Counted from the stretch's first letter, positions 17,782 to 27,348 are shown. The stretch is DNA of 64,000 nt from Pectobacterium zantedeschiae (GCF_004137795.1 NZ_NWTM01000001.1:1663229-1727228), one strand, 5' to 3'. The notes: generated from the letters alone by a model not told the origin. Numbers and translations are program-made.

Positions 17782-19767
17782 TTATACAACCTCTACTGTT
17801 AACCATGTGCCATTAACTAATTTCTGAATCGGCCTGCGGGATAAAGTATCAATGTACTCATCGCTATTATTATTTATAATTGCGGTCATAACATACCCAG
17901 CAGTATCTGAAAATCCTGGGCCACGCCATGCATTAACAGAGCTTAATGCGCCCAAACGAATATCTTGAACACCACTGCCTTTCCCTAAATAACGAGAATC
18001 GGCTTCTGTTGATGTCAGCGCCCCAATTTCAGTAGCAGTTGGTTTATCCTGATCGCTATAAATACGCGCCCATGGTTTTTCAAAGCCAGAACTATCTCGG
18101 GAACTGCGATATTTTATTCCACCATTAGCGAAATCAAAATAAAACTGTGCCGATGATGCCGACCCTGTATTTAATCCCATATGCCAAATAAGGGATGAGT
18201 GGGAGTCATTATCCTTTAAATAGGCGCCAGTAGGACTGTTCCAGGGCAGTTCATCTCCTTGATAGATAACACCAGATGAGCCTTGCCGCACATAATTATT
18301 ATCGGCATCTTTTTTTGTTATAGCACCGACATCCGACGCAGTGGGTTTATTACCTGAGTGATAGACCTGTACAGGATTAAGCCATTCACCATTATTTTGT
18401 TTGTATATGGAAATGTCATATGAATTCGACAACATATTTTCATCAATAATAGCAAACCCATACAGGCTATTGTTCTTGTCACCATTCTCTGGAATACCCC
18501 CCAGATGTCTCACGGAGATATGTGATTTCCAATTTCCACCAATAAACGTACGACTGCCCATTTCTTGTTGTTGTGATAATTGATGTAAATATTCATCCAC
18601 GTTTGATGGTTTTGAAGGAGTAACACCTACTGCATTCGCCACTCCGCCTTTTTCGGAACCCATCCAGCTATATTGCCACTCGCCCCACAAGCCATCGATT
18701 GTACTAATTGTTGCTGTACGCACACGGCTATCATCCCCTGACGGGGTAAAAGATATCGCGACGAGTGTCCCATAAAAATCACTATGCTGAATAACCGACC
18801 AGAGTAACAAACAGTCGCTAAACCCAAACGGGCGGTCTGCGATCGTCGTATTACACCAATAGAGTCCCGATGGTTTATCTGCCTTAAAATAATCAATAAT
18901 CTTTGAGTTAGATGGTAACGGAACTGCTTTTCCTCCCCACCCAAATTCCCCTTTGTTCATGGCCTCGCCCAAACCGAGGTTTGCGGGAGTCAGCGTGATA
19001 TTAGCCGTGCCATCAAATGGTACGCCGTTGATCGTACGGGGGGTTGCAAATTTTACTGCAGCCTGGGCCGTCGCATTTTCAGGTAATGCTCCAACATCAG
19101 TCGCTGTCGGAACACGAGATGAACTCAGTGCAACAACCCAAGGTGCATAAACACCATCATCCCACTTTTGCCGCCAAGCATAATCTCCACTATGGTTGGT
19201 ATATTCCTGCCCGACGAAATTATCGCGCTGAGAAACATGCAGCACGCCATAACCATACAATTTCTGCCCTTTATACGCTGGCATGTCAGAAACTTTATTG
19301 GGATCGGATATCGCTACAACATAATCGCCTGCTTCATCACAACTGGCGAAGGTCATACCGTTACCCAACGTACCACGCTGTAATACATTACTGTAGAACG
19401 TGGTTTTATCCTGAATATCTGCCCCATTTTGGTCTTTAGCCAATTTCGTCGCGCCAACCGACTTCACAAATGCCGTCGTCGCCACCTGCTGGCTATTGCT
19501 GTCAATTGCAGGCGTTGGCGCTTTCGGTGTGCCGGTGAAGGTAGGATTCTCCTTCGGTGCATATTGCGTATGTGGGTCAGCGGCGGCGGTGTGCTTCGCC
19601 AGATCGCTGCCCGTTTTTTCCTGCTCTTTTTTCAAATAACTGGTACGGCTGGCTAACTCTTTAGCCTGCCGGTTTGAAACACCGTCCGGTCCACCCACGA
19701 CCGGATCTGACGTTTCGATTTGGTAAATGCCGTCAACCCATTGTGGGTTCTCTGACAAATTCGCCAT
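17782..19767 (-). CDS. Tail fibre protein (gpH-like) with crossover site
   Basis: About 661 residues. The N-terminus (MANLSENPQWVDGIYQIETSDPV) attaches to the baseplate. It is followed by helical and repeat regions with the fibre motif DVGALPENATAQAA, then NLGLGEA at about residue 265, which is encoded by the recombination site. The remaining 400 residues form the variable tip, with repeated P-T-A-S/T-x-x-GA elements and no RNIAFNYIVRAA ending, so it is a different tip class from the spare one. It decides which cells the tailocin binds. The ATG at 19767 follows GGGAG; the frame also opens at TTG 19773. It abuts the gpI-like gene. Confidence 0.88.
   Translation of the reverse strand: MANLSENPQWVDGIYQIETSDPVVGGPDGVSNRQAKELASRTSYLKKEQEKTGSDLAKHTAAADPHTQYAPKENPTFTGTPKAPTPAIDSNSQQVATTAFVKSVGATKLAKDQNGADIQDKTTFYSNVLQRGTLGNGMTFASCDEAGDYVVAISDPNKVSDMPAYKGQKLYGYGVLHVSQRDNFVGQEYTNHSGDYAWRQKWDDGVYAPWVVALSSSRVPTATDVGALPENATAQAAVKFATPRTINGVPFDGTANITLTPANLGLGEAMNKGEFGWGGKAVPLPSNSKIIDYFKADKPSGLYWCNTTIADRPFGFSDCLLLWSVIQHSDFYGTLVAISFTPSGDDSRVRTATISTIDGLWGEWQYSWMGSEKGGVANAVGVTPSKPSNVDEYLHQLSQQQEMGSRTFIGGNWKSHISVRHLGGIPENGDKNNSLYGFAIIDENMLSNSYDISIYKQNNGEWLNPVQVYHSGNKPTASDVGAITKKDADNNYVRQGSSGVIYQGDELPWNSPTGAYLKDNDSHSSLIWHMGLNTGSASSAQFYFDFANGGIKYRSSRDSSGFEKPWARIYSDQDKPTATEIGALTSTEADSRYLGKGSGVQDIRLGALSSVNAWRGPGFSDTAGYVMTAIINNNSDEYIDTLSRRPIQKLVNGTWLTVEVV
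18964..18989. promoter_or_regulatory. Gin/Hin-type DNA inversion crossover site
   Basis: A 26-bp imperfect palindrome centred on AAACCGAGGTTT (18971-18982), with flanks CTCGCCC and GCGGGAG. The core is the same as that of phage Mu gix sites, with central dinucleotide GA. It lies inside the fibre gene at codons for NLGLGEA, where invertible phage fibres carry their site. I found no second copy near 16-17.3 kb. Confidence 0.8.
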
Positions 19768-19769
19768 GT

Positions 19770-20351
19770 TCAAGCGCTCCCATGATTGTAGTTACTGTCG
19801 TATATTGCCGTCCGGTTGTAGCGGATAGGCACTTCCCAATATTCGATGCTGGCCAAATGACACCGTGCCGGGGCAAACATCCCAATGGCATTGCGCAACA
19901 TTCTGGCCTGATCGTTGGTAATGGGTTGTTTTAGCAGCACGCGATAAACAGCCCACGCGGCTTTATCACCGTGTACATAAAGGTTGTTATAGGTGGTTTC
20001 GCCGTCGTAGTTCAGGCGACCAATGTTCTCGATCAGTGTGCTGTCGCCGAAGCCGAAGCGACGGATGATCTCTTTAATGCTCCAGGGCGTCCCTTTGCTA
20101 CGGTGTAGATCGATAGCGGCCTTGATCAACGCCCGTTTGGAGTCATCCGACTCCGCCAGTTCCCAACCGTCGCCAAACAACGAGAACTGTTCTGCCAGCC
20201 AGGGCAACGCGCTGCTGTCTGCAATATCAATCAGATAAACCAGCAAGGTATTCAGATCGATATCATCGAAGCGGTCGGCTAACTCCGCCAGCGAGCGAAA
20301 GCGGGCGTCGGCAGCCAGAGGCGGTGGCAGCAGTCGTAGTGAATCAGCCAT
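19770..20351 (-). CDS. Baseplate protein gpI-like
   Basis: A 193-residue protein of the P2 gpI family (phage tail protein I): MADSLRLLPPPLAADARFRSLAELADRF at the start, then LPWLAEQFSLFGDGWELAESDDSKRALI and TPWSIKEIIRRFGFG. It joins the baseplate wedge to the tail fibre. The ATG at 20351 overlaps the J gene stop in ATGGCTGA; the frame is open further upstream inside J, but conserved sequence starts here. It is followed directly by the fibre gene, the P2 order J-I-H. Confidence 0.88.
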   Translation of the reverse strand: MADSLRLLPPPLAADARFRSLAELADRFDDIDLNTLLVYLIDIADSSALPWLAEQFSLFGDGWELAESDDSKRALIKAAIDLHRSKGTPWSIKEIIRRFGFGDSTLIENIGRLNYDGETTYNNLYVHGDKAAWAVYRVLLKQPITNDQARMLRNAIGMFAPARCHLASIEYWEVPIRYNRTAIYDSNYNHGSA

Positions 20352-21447
20352 TCGACACCCCGACGACGCTGACATTGATACCCGTACAGTTCGCCCATTC
20401 ACTGTCATCAAGCACCATCAATGACGGCGAAACGAGCTCCACCTGATACACGCCAGGGATGGAAAGCGTGGCGATAATCTGGCTCGGAACAATGTCGCGC
20501 CCCAATGTGGCGGTACGGGTTTCAACCCAGGCTTGAACCGCTTTCTCCGCCGCAGCCTGAACGACGCCAGCCTGTTCACCGTTAAACAGCGTCAATTTGG
20601 CGTTAATTGCGTAATCCATCTGAGTGGGAGATTTGGCAGAGACAAGATCCGTCAACGGGCGCACCTGTTCGTCGGAGCAAAAACTCTCCACCAGCGAGAG
20701 CAGGCTGTTGTCCGGCAGACCAGTGCTAAGCAAGGGGTAAAGCACCACCTCGCCCGGTACGGGCGACATCACCGCAACATCAACAATGTTTTGGTGCGCC
20801 CGCATCGCATGGAAGCGATATGCCAGTTTCGATCCCGCCGTGCTGAACGATTCCGGTGCCAGTTGGACACGCTCTCGCAAACGATCGTCATCCTCTTCGG
20901 CGGAGCCGCCGCTGCTTTTGGTGATATTGATGACGCTTAAATCACTGTCGCCAATCTCATCCAGCAGTGTACTGATCTGGGCTGGCAACCAGTCATTGCC
21001 AACATCGCCGCTTTCGGTACAGGTCGCCAGTACAGTGACGCCGTTACCGTTCGCTCTCAGCAGCGCATCGCTGTCAGTCGTGAAGATCACGCTGTCAGAT
21101 GCGCTAACGCGAGTGCCTGCCGGAATCAGCAGATCGCTGACTAGTGGCGTTTCAAGGGTAAAGCGAAGTTCTGCTCGCGCTGGCTGCGCGGCCAAACGGT
21201 AGACACCGACAAGCTCTGCCAGATAATCCAGCATCGGTGCGCGAGCAAAAGCAACCAGGTTCTGCTTAGCGGCTTCCTGGACCGCGCTGCGCAATAAGGT
21301 TTCCCGGTAGGCAAAGAGGTTAATCAACAGGCGTTCGGCCTGTGCTGGATAGAGTGTTTTCCCTGAGTCAGCTTCATATTTCGCGATCATTTCAGCGGTA
21401 ATCTTCGCCGCGTCGCGTTCAATAAAATTGGGTTCTGTCAGCGCCAT
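20344..21447 (-). CDS. Baseplate wedge protein gpJ-like
   Basis: The 367-residue product is a baseplate J protein: PNFIERDAAKITAEMIAKYE at the start, YPAQAERLLINLFAYRETLLR, then the central IPAGTRVSASDSVIFTTD and the DDRLRERVQLAPESFSTAGS block shared by P2 gpJ and Mu gp47. It forms the wedge that starts sheath contraction. It overlaps the W gene by 10 bases upstream and the I gene by 8 bases downstream, so the three are translationally coupled. Confidence 0.9.
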   Translation of the reverse strand: MALTEPNFIERDAAKITAEMIAKYEADSGKTLYPAQAERLLINLFAYRETLLRSAVQEAAKQNLVAFARAPMLDYLAELVGVYRLAAQPARAELRFTLETPLVSDLLIPAGTRVSASDSVIFTTDSDALLRANGNGVTVLATCTESGDVGNDWLPAQISTLLDEIGDSDLSVINITKSSGGSAEEDDDRLRERVQLAPESFSTAGSKLAYRFHAMRAHQNIVDVAVMSPVPGEVVLYPLLSTGLPDNSLLSLVESFCSDEQVRPLTDLVSAKSPTQMDYAINAKLTLFNGEQAGVVQAAAEKAVQAWVETRTATLGRDIVPSQIIATLSIPGVYQVELVSPSLMVLDDSEWANCTGINVSVVGVSNG

Positions 21448-21785
21448 AACAACTCCGTGGTCTGTGTCGCGCCATTAGCGGTTTTCCAGCTAACGAGCAG
21501 CGTCAGGTGAGCCCCATTCACAGAAGGTTTAACCGCCAGTAGCTGGCAGCGAGGTTCCCATCGTTTAATAGCCTCTACCGATTCCCTGACGACATGCGGG
21601 ATCGCACGATCGATCGGATAATCGAGATACAGGTGTAGATTGCTACCAAAGTCAGGCCGATGTGGGTCACTGCCGCAGGGTGTCCGCAGGATGATATGAA
21701 TCGCCTGCATGATATCTGCCGTTCCTTCGACTATTTCGCCAGAACGTTGCAGCGCCGGTTGCCAAAAAACAGATTGAGTTTTCAT
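21438..21785 (-). CDS. Baseplate protein gpW (GPW/gp25 family)
   Basis: This 115-residue protein is a GPW/gp25 lysozyme-like wedge component. Its signature is DIMQAIHIILRTPCGSDPHRPDFGSNLHLYLD, followed by the IPHVVRESVEAIKRWEPR helix. It links the baseplate to the sheath. Between the V gene and this one, an inverted repeat GGGGGC/GCCCCC (21787-21805) ends one base before the ATG and could hide the ribosome site, so translation may depend on upstream ribosomes. Confidence 0.9.
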   Translation of the reverse strand: MKTQSVFWQPALQRSGEIVEGTADIMQAIHIILRTPCGSDPHRPDFGSNLHLYLDYPIDRAIPHVVRESVEAIKRWEPRCQLLAVKPSVNGAHLTLLVSWKTANGATQTTELLWR

Positions 21786-21844
21786 AGGGGGCTATTGTCG
21801 CCCCCGGTGAGAGGAAGGAATATTAAATCGGTTTAGAGAAAGCG

Positions 21845-22426
21845 TTAGTGCGAGTGGTGATTGGAATTGCCACCAGCGTCCATGACACTACCGCTGGCGC
21901 TAACGTTGCCAGAAACGCTAACATCACCGCTGAAACCGGCACCGCCGGAACCGGACATCCCGCTCTCGTAGGTGAGTTGACCTTGCACCAGAAGTTTGCC
22001 AGTCACCGTCGTCTCTGGTGCATTGATAGTGACACGCGGAGCATTAACCACCACGTCAGTACCGCTGCTAATCGCAATATGCTGCACACCTCCGTTGATC
22101 GTTAACGTATGCGTTCGGCGATCGTATTCAATATGCGCACCGTCAGCGAACGTTACCGCCCTTTTGTCCTTATCTGCCAGCGTTGGCACATCAGCAGCGG
22201 AGTAAATCGCCCCTAGCACCAGGCCATCCTCGCCGTTGCCGTCCAGCAGAACTTCGACCTGTTCGCCAATATCCGGCAACCAGTAATCCTTATTATTCTG
22301 TGTATTGCGCTGTAATACCGGCAGCCAGGCCGTACGCAGATTGTCACACTCTGGTAGACGAACGCGCACCATCACGCGAACCTCATCCACCGCGCTTATC
22401 GTGCCAATTCGACGAGATAAACTCAT
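21845..22426 (-). CDS. Baseplate spike protein gpV-like
   Basis: The 193-residue protein has an N-terminal OB-fold region (RIGTISAVDEVRVMVRVRLPE, LPDIGEQVEVLLDGNGEDGLVLGAIY) followed by a repetitive beta region with alternating T, V and G, and ends NSNHHSH. The terminal H-x-H is the iron-binding tip motif of P2 gpV and related membrane-piercing spikes. It forms a trimeric needle under the baseplate. Its ATG overlaps the end of the D gene by four bases. Confidence 0.9.
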   Translation of the reverse strand: MSLSRRIGTISAVDEVRVMVRVRLPECDNLRTAWLPVLQRNTQNNKDYWLPDIGEQVEVLLDGNGEDGLVLGAIYSAADVPTLADKDKRAVTFADGAHIEYDRRTHTLTINGGVQHIAISSGTDVVVNAPRVTINAPETTVTGKLLVQGQLTYESGMSGSGGAGFSGDVSVSGNVSASGSVMDAGGNSNHHSH

Positions 22427-23583
22427 GGAAGCACCTCCTTTTTACTCTTGACCGTCCGCGTTGTTGAACTGCCATCCGGGTGATAAGTCACCAGTGTTTT
22501 TCCGCTGTCCGACTTGCGCTTGCCCGCCGTAATCGGCCCACGCGTGACACCAATCTCTGTCGTGTAGCCACTACCACGCTCCAGAACGTGTCGAGCCGAT
22601 TCGATCAGCCACTGGCCGGAAAGTTGGCCGAACGTCACCAGCTCTATTTTATTGCCCGCCGCCAACTGCGGGCTGCCCATCAGCGTCATCGACCCTGATT
22701 GTTGTTTTTCGTTGTGCGCATCCAACGCGGCATCCGTTTTCATCCTCGCGCCAGAGGCATCCGCCGCGCGCGCGTTAACTTTCAACGTATCCGCACTGGT
22801 CGCCACACCAGCCGACTTCATTTCGTTTTTCACTCCCCCATCGGCTTCATAAACCATCAGTTTTTTTTCACTCCCTTTCTGATATTTCGTCTTAGCCTTT
22901 TTGTAGACATGGCTGATCGTGTCGCGCAGTGAAAAACGCGCAACGTCCGTTGGCTTAATTTGTCTAACAGGTGCCAGACTACGCAGCGTTGCCAGATGGG
23001 AAAAAATCAGTTGGTCGTTGACCACTTTCACGGCATAGCCATATTCGCTGGCAAGCCGCTTTAGAAACGCGACATCGGTTTCCGCATATTGTGTCACACG
23101 ATCGATTTTGATGATCTGAATCGTCCCCACCAACATCAACTGATGCTTTTTCGCGATGCGCGTCGCAATAGCGGCTAACGTTGTTTCTTCAAAACCGCGA
23201 TTTGATTTGGTTCGCAGCGCTCGATTAACCGATGTAGCCACACCACAAATCATCACTTGGCTAGGCGGTGCACTCACCTCAATCTCATCAATTGAGAACG
23301 TACCGCAGTCAAACAGCATTTCGCCGAGATAGCCTAGCTTGAGCGACAGCGTGTCACCCGTACCGGGATACCACTTATCTATCCAGCGACCATCGGTATC
23401 ATCGAGCCGGATCTCAATTGAATCCGATTCATTCTTGATGCTGTCGGTATACGTTACGCTGGTGACATACGGCGCGATATCATTGGTGATGTCTTTTTGC
23501 TGATACCACAGGGTGAACGCTGGTTGCAGCACTTCCGACACCGCAGGAGAGAGCAAGGTTAATTCTTCCGTTAACGCAGCCAT
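22423..23583 (-). CDS. Tail hub protein gpD-like (late control D)
   Basis: A 386-residue protein of the phage late control D family (T4 gp27-like hub). It contains VTSVTYTDSIKNESDSIEIRLDD and DCGTFSIDEIEVSAPPSQVMICG near the start and RVTQYAETDVAFLKRLASEYGYAVKV in the middle, all typical of P2 gpD and Mu gp44-type hubs. It joins spike, tube and wedge. It overlaps X by 13 bases and V by 4, within the order U-X-D-V. Confidence 0.88.
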   Translation of the reverse strand: MAALTEELTLLSPAVSEVLQPAFTLWYQQKDITNDIAPYVTSVTYTDSIKNESDSIEIRLDDTDGRWIDKWYPGTGDTLSLKLGYLGEMLFDCGTFSIDEIEVSAPPSQVMICGVATSVNRALRTKSNRGFEETTLAAIATRIAKKHQLMLVGTIQIIKIDRVTQYAETDVAFLKRLASEYGYAVKVVNDQLIFSHLATLRSLAPVRQIKPTDVARFSLRDTISHVYKKAKTKYQKGSEKKLMVYEADGGVKNEMKSAGVATSADTLKVNARAADASGARMKTDAALDAHNEKQQSGSMTLMGSPQLAAGNKIELVTFGQLSGQWLIESARHVLERGSGYTTEIGVTRGPITAGKRKSDSGKTLVTYHPDGSSTTRTVKSKKEVLP

Positions 23584-23783
23584 GGTGGGGTGTCCTCCGC
23601 GCTGTTGGCCTCTGCCTGTTCAATAATCGGAATCAGCATCACCAGGCCTGATGGCAACAGTGGCACAATAGGGACATGCGGGTTCGCGGCAATGATACGC
23701 GGATAACCGAGCGGATCGCCGTAATACCGATAGGATAAGGTATCCCAGCGTTCGCCCTGTGTGGTGATATGTTCAAGGTGCAT
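23571..23783 (-). CDS. Tail protein X (LysM-like)
   Basis: This 70-residue protein matches P2 gpX: HITTQGERWDTLSYRYYGDPLGYPRIIAANPHV, then LPSGLVMLIP. That is a LysM-type fold, used here inside the baseplate hub rather than in the wall. It overlaps both the U-like gene (11 bases) and the D gene (13 bases). Confidence 0.88.
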   Translation of the reverse strand: MHLEHITTQGERWDTLSYRYYGDPLGYPRIIAANPHVPIVPLLPSGLVMLIPIIEQAEANSAEDTPPWLR

Positions 23784-24702
23784 ATTGTTTAACCCTCTTC
23801 ACGATTTCCGCCGTCAGTTTGCTTAGCGCAGGTTCAGCGCCTTTAAACGTGTCGCTAGCGGCATCAACATGTTTACTGATGGCTTCCAGCTTCTCGATAA
23901 CGTTTTTGCTGTCGACACCCTGCAACAAGGTGGCAACTTGCTTGACCTGTTTCAGCATTTCATTCGCTGCTTTATTGACTGCTGTAATTTCAGGCATCAT
24001 CTTCTCTGCCTGAACGGCTGCATCAGAAATGGCTTCCGCTGCTTTTTTAAACGCCGGCTCCACCTCGCTTAACGGGGTCAATACATTCCCGACTTGCGTA
24101 AGTAGCCCAGGAATTTGCAACAGCGCAGTTTCGGGATTTTTCTTCATCCGTTTTACAATCTGAACGGTGGTTTTCACCGCCTTAAAGGCCGATTGTGCCT
24201 TCTTGGCATACGTGACGGCCGTACGTAACGAAGTCGCAAAGTCACTTACCTTATCGACCACCTTGGTGATCGCGCTGACGTTGGGCACAGGTGTCTGTAT
24301 CGCAGGCGGTTTAAGCGGATTCTTCGGATCGCCAATATATTCGCGCAACGTCAGCTCCGCATTCATGGCCAATACGTTGCCTTTCGAGTCGGTATGTTGG
24401 CTGGTCGAGGTCAATGCGGTAATCACAAACCAGCCGCGATAATCCCCATTACCAAAGACCAACGCCATCGCCTGATGCGCCCGCATCGCCTCATTCAACC
24501 GCTTCAACTCCGTATCCGGCGTGCAGTACTGCTTGTGGAACACCAAGCTAATACGAATTTCATCCAGCTTCGCGCCGATGAATTGCAGACCGGGTTTACC
24601 TTCAATGCGGCTATGCTCGGCGTAATCTGCCCCGAATGAGGTATTAAAACCGTCCCAGTAGGCGGTCACTTTAAATTCAATATTTCCTAATACTGCAAAC
24701 AT
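23773..24702 (-). CDS. Tail protein gpU-like with long helical extension
   Basis: Residues 1 to about 130 resemble the phage tail gpU family: MFAVLGNIEFKVTAYW, then KPGLQFIGAKLDEIRISLVFHKQYC, GWFVITAL and LREYIGDP. The remaining 180 residues, from about 131, are lysine- and alanine-rich heptad-like helix with no glycine clusters. P2 gpU is about 159 residues, so this one is nearly doubled. gpU-like proteins act at the tube and baseplate interface. The start overlaps the tape-measure stop in TGATG. Confidence 0.8.
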   Translation of the reverse strand: MFAVLGNIEFKVTAYWDGFNTSFGADYAEHSRIEGKPGLQFIGAKLDEIRISLVFHKQYCTPDTELKRLNEAMRAHQAMALVFGNGDYRGWFVITALTSTSQHTDSKGNVLAMNAELTLREYIGDPKNPLKPPAIQTPVPNVSAITKVVDKVSDFATSLRTAVTYAKKAQSAFKAVKTTVQIVKRMKKNPETALLQIPGLLTQVGNVLTPLSEVEPAFKKAAEAISDAAVQAEKMMPEITAVNKAANEMLKQVKQVATLLQGVDSKNVIEKLEAISKHVDAASDTFKGAEPALSKLTAEIVKRVKQYAP

Positions 24703-27197
24703 CAGGCGTACCCCCTGCGCTCACGCTGAACGAGCAGCTTGTTCAACATATTTTCCAGTTCATTCATGCTAAGCGTCAGCGTCTTCGTCATTTCGGGCGT
24801 TGGCGCGGCCTTCTGACCGTTGAGATAAATGGTGGGAGAGAAGGCAACCTGAACACGCTCGGGAGAAGCCGCACTAGTGAGCTTGCTTTTCGTTCCGCCA
24901 GCAGGAAGCGTCATTGCAATACGTTCTTGCGGGGTTGGCACTGAGCCATCAGTCTTAGATGACTCAATACGAGGTGTTGGTTGTAGCGATAGCACAGATA
25001 CCGGCGTGGGTTGCAGAGCTGGCGGATTTATAACACTGGCAGCCACAGATTGACCGTTAGCGTCGATAGATACCGTTTTCGAGCCGATACCCAGAAAGTC
25101 TTTAACGCTATCGGGAATAAATTCGTCGATCGTTTTCAGGACACTTTTTAGCTCGGGGAAGTAACTGACCAGCCCCTTAACCAAGGAGTCAATAATCACG
25201 CCACCGAGCTCACTTAGACTGCCGGGAAGCTGAATGCCTAATTCGCTGACGGTATCAGCGAAGATGGAATACAGCACGCCGTAGGGTGACCAATCGAGCA
25301 GTAAAGCGGTAATACCCACTACACCACCGGATACCGCATTATTGAGTGCTTCCAGACCCGCATCGAAAGCATTGCCAATTTTTGAACCGAGATCTTTGAA
25401 AAATGCAGCGATTGGGTCAAAATAGTAGTAAATCAAAGCAACTACCCCCACAATCGCGGTAATTATCCAACCAACTGGTGTTGTCAGCAGCAAACGCCCC
25501 AGCACTAATACGGCTCGACCTGCCATCATCAAACCACTGCGTAATACGCCGCCAAACATACGTGCTAATGTTCCGGCTCCGCCTACCAGCCAGTTCAGAG
25601 CAGCCCCAACACCTTGCAATACCCCTGTCGTTCTTAATCCTGCATTAAACAGCAGCCAGCCACGTTGAAGCTGTAAAATTCCGCTCCAAACGCTCTGCAA
25701 AGGCGATAGCAATGTGGTAATCCCCAGTTTTGCACCGCTCAATACCATTCTGAACGCGAAGAAACCGGCAACGGCCATCACAATTCCGCGAACCAATTCA
25801 GGGTTCGCTGCCGTCCATGTCACCAGTTGATCCAGAATAGGGATCAGTGCATCGCTCAGAGAAACCAATACCGGCGTCAGTGCTTCGCCTACATTGAGCG
25901 CAATATTCAGCAGCGACGTTGTCATTCGATTCCAACGCGCGGTCAGCGTGTCATTTTGTCGGGCAAAGTCTAGACCCAGCGTTTGCGTGGCAGCCGGGCT
26001 ATTCATCACCTGCTGGTTAGATTGATAGCTCTGCCAGTTCTGTTTCATCGACATCGCATGATTTACCGCTTCCGGCGTACGGAATACCTCCTGCAGCCCG
26101 TAGCGCTGCATTAAACTTTGCTGTGCGTCTACGTTGCCCGCTTTACTGGCTTTATCCCACAGTTGCTGGAATTGACTGCCTTTGCTGTCGATAAGTTCGT
26201 TACTAATCTGAACCGCAGCGTCGTACTGTGAATACCCACCTTTCATATAGCTTTTGAGTGATGCGTTATAATCTACGCCCGCATTGTAGTAACTGTCGGC
26301 AATGTCCGTTCGCCCCACAGCATTCATGAAACTCCCCAGCCGCGCAGCCGTGTTCGCTTCCGTATCCGCACCTTTCGTGGCGCTCAGGCTGGAAACCAAT
26401 TGACTTAACGCCTGATTGCCCGTCTCCCCCATCGCCGCAAATCCTGGAGCCAGCGCAGTCGCGTATTGCGTCATCGACGCCATGGAGAACCCCTGTTTCG
26501 TGCCTGACAGCATGCGGGAGAAGGATTCCTCCAGCGCTTTCACACCTTTCAGGTTAAACACACCATCCAACGTGGCCGAAAGTGCAGTGAGATCGGACAT
26601 CGCCGCGCCAGAGGCCGTTGACGTTTTTCCCAGCACCGCAGCAACGTCTGTTGCCTGATCTGGCGACATGCCTTGCGCAAGCAACTGTCTGGTACTCCCG
26701 AGCAACGCATCCGGCGTTTGGTTCACCTGTTGAGAAGATTGACGCAGGCGCTGCCCCATCAATTTTTCTTGCTCGCTCGATATCCCATGAGCAACGCTGA
26801 TGCTGCGTAACTGCGCCTCAAATGACGCATAACGTGTGACTGACGCCACTATCGGCTTCATGACAGAACTAAACTGCTCACGCTTAGCCTGAAAATCACC
26901 AGCGAGTTCATCGCGACGGCTGTGTAGTATTTCCTGACGTGACTGGCTACGCGCCAGCCGTTCCTGATTGGTTTCTAGTTCACGTAGCGACTGGCTCAGC
27001 CGTGACGTCGCCTGTGTGCTGCGCGATATCGCCTGCGAGCTGATGATGCCAAAACGTTCAAGCGACTGATTAAACTGCCGCTGCCGCTCTTGCGCCTGTT
27101 GGAGGCTATCATTAAGTGACAGCAGCGATTTTTTTGTGTCATCCAGCGTGGCGCCAAACGCCCTGCCCAGCATGACACCGTTTAAAAGCATATCCAC
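24702..27197 (-). CDS. Tail tape-measure protein
   Basis: An 831-residue protein: about 130 residues of coiled coil (SLQQAQERQRQFNQSLERF and on), a globular region with TP901-type tape-measure patterns (LRQSSQQVNQTPDALLGSTRQLLAQG), several hydrophobic segments at about 460-480 and 555-600, and a Pro-rich tail. Tape-measure proteins set tail length, which would be around 125 nm by the usual 0.15 nm per residue rule. The start is GTG 27197 or ATG 27191. It follows three hairpins and overlaps the U-like gene by one base. Confidence 0.9.
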   Translation of the reverse strand: MDMLLNGVMLGRAFGATLDDTKKSLLSLNDSLQQAQERQRQFNQSLERFGIISSQAISRSTQATSRLSQSLRELETNQERLARSQSRQEILHSRRDELAGDFQAKREQFSSVMKPIVASVTRYASFEAQLRSISVAHGISSEQEKLMGQRLRQSSQQVNQTPDALLGSTRQLLAQGMSPDQATDVAAVLGKTSTASGAAMSDLTALSATLDGVFNLKGVKALEESFSRMLSGTKQGFSMASMTQYATALAPGFAAMGETGNQALSQLVSSLSATKGADTEANTAARLGSFMNAVGRTDIADSYYNAGVDYNASLKSYMKGGYSQYDAAVQISNELIDSKGSQFQQLWDKASKAGNVDAQQSLMQRYGLQEVFRTPEAVNHAMSMKQNWQSYQSNQQVMNSPAATQTLGLDFARQNDTLTARWNRMTTSLLNIALNVGEALTPVLVSLSDALIPILDQLVTWTAANPELVRGIVMAVAGFFAFRMVLSGAKLGITTLLSPLQSVWSGILQLQRGWLLFNAGLRTTGVLQGVGAALNWLVGGAGTLARMFGGVLRSGLMMAGRAVLVLGRLLLTTPVGWIITAIVGVVALIYYYFDPIAAFFKDLGSKIGNAFDAGLEALNNAVSGGVVGITALLLDWSPYGVLYSIFADTVSELGIQLPGSLSELGGVIIDSLVKGLVSYFPELKSVLKTIDEFIPDSVKDFLGIGSKTVSIDANGQSVAASVINPPALQPTPVSVLSLQPTPRIESSKTDGSVPTPQERIAMTLPAGGTKSKLTSAASPERVQVAFSPTIYLNGQKAAPTPEMTKTLTLSMNELENMLNKLLVQRERRGYA

Positions 27198-27214
27198 GGT
27201 TCACTCTCATTCAG

Positions 27215-27232
27215 AAAAGCCCCTTGCGGGGC
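27215..27232 (-). terminator. Weak terminator-like hairpin before tape-measure gene
   Basis: Minus strand: GCCCC-GCAA-GGGGC followed by TTTT. It sits about 18 bases before the tape-measure start and could reduce readthrough. Confidence 0.5.
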
Positions 27233-27348
27233 GGATCGGAGACGGCGGCTCGCGCCGCTCCCGTTTGATTTCCCCATCACAAACCGGGGATAAGACGAGG
27301 AAGGACGGGTGATAAGCGAGAGAAGAGACAGGTGGTGAGGGAGCAAAA

